From the NCBI RefSeq assembly GCF_029893585.1, contig NZ_JARXYX010000041.1, positions 1 to 64,000 of the forward strand: a stretch of 64,000 nt of DNA, given 5' to 3'. The position numbers were made by a program, and so were the translations under genes. This document shows, piece after piece, positions 62,646-64,000 of the stretch. The notes beneath the pieces were generated by a model. The model was not told where the DNA came from, did no database searches, and saw nothing but the letters and a program-made list of their open reading frames with translations. The first letter of the stretch is position 1. Each line of letters begins with the position of its first letter. Source of the DNA: Streptomyces sp. LBL. GTDB taxonomy: Bacteria > Actinomycetota > Actinomycetes > Streptomycetales > Streptomycetaceae.

Positions 62646-63857
62646 CTACGACTCCGGGGCGCAGTCGAGGCTGTCCAGGTCGACCGCGTCAGCCATCGCC
62701 TGCATGCCCTTGTCGTTGGGGTGGATATGGTCGCCGCCGTCGAAGACGGGCAGGATGCGTTCGGGGTCGTAGGGGCTGCGGAGGATGCGGTCGAAGTCGG
62801 TGACGGCGTCGAACTCGCCGCTGGTCCTGATGAACGTGTTGACCTCCCGGCGTACGGCCTCCCCTGCCGGGTCCCATTCGGACCAGCCCTTGAAGGGAGC
62901 GACCGTGGCCCCGACGACGCACTTGCCGGCCGAGTGGGCCCGCTCGACGATCTCCTGGTAGCCGTCGATCAGGTCGTCGGCGGTGACGCCGGTGTGGGCC
63001 TTGATGTCGTTGACGCCCTCGAAGAGGAACACGGTGCGCACGCCGGGCTGGGAGAGCACGTCCCGATCCAGCCGGTTCAGGGCGCTCGGCCCGGCGCCGT
63101 CCGCGAGGACCTTGTTGCCGGAGATCCCCTCGTCGGCGACGCCCTTCACCTCGGTGTCCGCCCGTTGGAGGCGGCGGGCGAGGTAGTCGGGCCAGCGCCG
63201 GTTCAGGTCACTGGTCGACTGCCAGCCGTCCGTGATGGAGTCTCCGAGGGCCACCACGGCCGCGGTGCGGGCACTCGCCCGTACGGAGACCGCGTCGAGG
63301 TAGAACCAGGAGCCGATGGTTTGAGTCCAGGAGGCGGGGCTCTCCTCGGCGGTGTGGTCGCCCGAGCCGGCGTAGGACGTCTGCATGGCCATCGAGTGGC
63401 CGGTCGCCGGGCCGGCCGCGTCGGGTGTGTGCAGGCTGACGACCAGGTTGGTCGCGGCGGGCAGCCGACCGGACAGCCGATCGCTGAGCACGGTCTCCCC
63501 CGCGGGGACGGTCACCGAGCGTGCCCCGTCGAAGGTCAGTCGCCGGTTGCTGCCCCGCACCAGCTCCGCGCCCTCCTTCTGGAGCCCCGCGTAGACACTG
63601 TCGAAGGTCACCGGACGGTCCCCGAAGGCGTTGGACAGCCGGACCCGCAGGTCCTGGCCCCCGACGCTGGTGTGCACGACGAGCCGGTAGCCGCGGTCTG
63701 CTTGCGCCTCACCCAGACGGTCGGCGCTCGCGCCCCAGGTGATCACACCCTCCGGGACGTCGATCGCCCTGGCCGGGGTGGCCGTGGACTGGCAGGCGCA
63801 GGCCAGCAGCAGCACCCCGGCCACCCGGCCCACGGCCGCGACGAGCCGGGCCGTCAT
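62646..63857 (-). CDS. Secreted SGNH/GDSL hydrolase
   Basis: 403 residues. Signal peptide, probably a lipoprotein (GVLLLACACQSTATPARA). An N-terminal beta domain of about 175 residues precedes the SGNH core: VVALGDSITDGWQSTSDLNR (block I Ser), EGISGNKVLADG (Gly), FLFEGVNDIKAHTG (Asn) and DHIHPNDKGMQAMADAV (Asp/His). A carbohydrate esterase or lipase is likely. The start overlaps the upstream gene stop (ATGA), so they form an operon. Confidence 0.92.
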   Translation of the reverse strand: MTARLVAAVGRVAGVLLLACACQSTATPARAIDVPEGVITWGASADRLGEAQADRGYRLVVHTSVGGQDLRVRLSNAFGDRPVTFDSVYAGLQKEGAELVRGSNRRLTFDGARSVTVPAGETVLSDRLSGRLPAATNLVVSLHTPDAAGPATGHSMAMQTSYAGSGDHTAEESPASWTQTIGSWFYLDAVSVRASARTAAVVALGDSITDGWQSTSDLNRRWPDYLARRLQRADTEVKGVADEGISGNKVLADGAGPSALNRLDRDVLSQPGVRTVFLFEGVNDIKAHTGVTADDLIDGYQEIVERAHSAGKCVVGATVAPFKGWSEWDPAGEAVRREVNTFIRTSGEFDAVTDFDRILRSPYDPERILPVFDGGDHIHPNDKGMQAMADAVDLDSLDCAPES

Positions 63858-64000
63858 CCTGCGAGGTCCTTCAACGTGACGGACTCTCCTGGCTTCAGAC
63901 GCACGGTGTGGACCTTACCCGCGTACGCCACCGTCGTCGTCCGGCCCCCCACGCTGCGGATCCGTACCCAGGTCGGCCTGGAGTCCCGCCAGCGCAGGTC
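63854..64000 (-). CDS. C-terminal end of an unidentified, probably secreted, protein
   Basis: The last 48 residues are visible: LRWRDSRPTWVRIRSVGGRT, then VHTVRLKPGESVTLKDLAG and a stop. The beta-strand ending VRLKPGESVTL is common at the C-terminus of glycoside hydrolases such as GH95-like enzymes, but too little is visible to name it. The rest lies outside the window. Confidence 0.6.
   Translation of the reverse strand, partial: DLRWRDSRPTWVRIRSVGGRTTTVAYAGKVHTVRLKPGESVTLKDLAG

Overview
This is a stretch of a Streptomyces (or close actinomycete) chromosome. The DNA is very GC-rich, almost all genes use G/C third positions, starts are often GTG, and the gene families are typical of the genus: GlgE-pathway genes, a WhiB protein, an RsbV/RsbW/SpoIIE/sigma-B switch, a DUF5133 protein and a few rare TTA leucine codons. 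No rRNA, tRNA, CRISPR array or origin was found.

Layout. (1) 1-5972: an alpha-glucan operon, glgE (5' end outside the window), treS, maltokinase and glgB, followed by the worn tail of a lost gene. (2) 6.4-10.4 kb: a fadD-like acyl-CoA ligase and small stress-type genes. (3) 10.4-23.3 kb: a large stress-signalling block. It holds a seven-HAMP hybrid histidine kinase, an ANTAR/PAS/SpoIIE phosphatase, two stand-alone STAS proteins, and a five-gene chain with the order RsbR-RsbS-RsbT-RsbX-RsbU. The last gene has an apparent single-base frameshift. Two intergenic regions carry face-to-face sigma-B-type promoters that share the same bases. (4) 23.4-34.5 kb: an NDH-2-like oxidoreductase, a FUSC transporter, DUF1206, DUF5133, a sigma-B family sigma factor, an RsbW-type kinase, a cyclic-nucleotide-domain protein, an MFS exporter and a WhiB protein. 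(5) 34.5-45.9 kb: a decayed DUF6098 gene with ten copies of a 9-bp repeat, an OmpR/histidine-kinase pair, an M1 peptidase, DUF488, a FAD dehydrogenase with its TetR regulator and palindromic operator, AlkB, a metallo-beta-lactamase-fold hydrolase, a DUF4032 kinase-like protein and a VOC protein.

(6) 45.9-59.0 kb is an accessory island full of broken mobile elements (IS110, IS5, IS3, IS256 and IS1380 types and a serine recombinase) and fragments of P450, radical-SAM and universal-stress genes. In its middle, between two inverted copies of one IS3 end (48661-48747 and 58310-58397), sit intact cargo genes: a secreted beta-helix protein, a membrane-anchored HTH protein with a ricin-like outer domain, a GH59 galactosidase and a GH63-like hydrolase. 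I read this as a transferred glycan-use cassette. Three of these four genes carry a TTA codon, so they may depend on bldA.

(7) 59.0-64.0 kb: a tightly overlapping operon encoding a response regulator fused to a thioredoxin-reductase-like flavoprotein, a cyclic-nucleotide-domain histidine kinase and a UBP-type zinc-finger protein; then, convergent, an SGNH hydrolase and the tail of another gene.

The common theme of regions 2-4 is general stress control through partner switching. Sigma-B-type promoters, the sigma factor, its likely anti-sigma kinases, antagonists and phosphatases all lie within about 25 kb.
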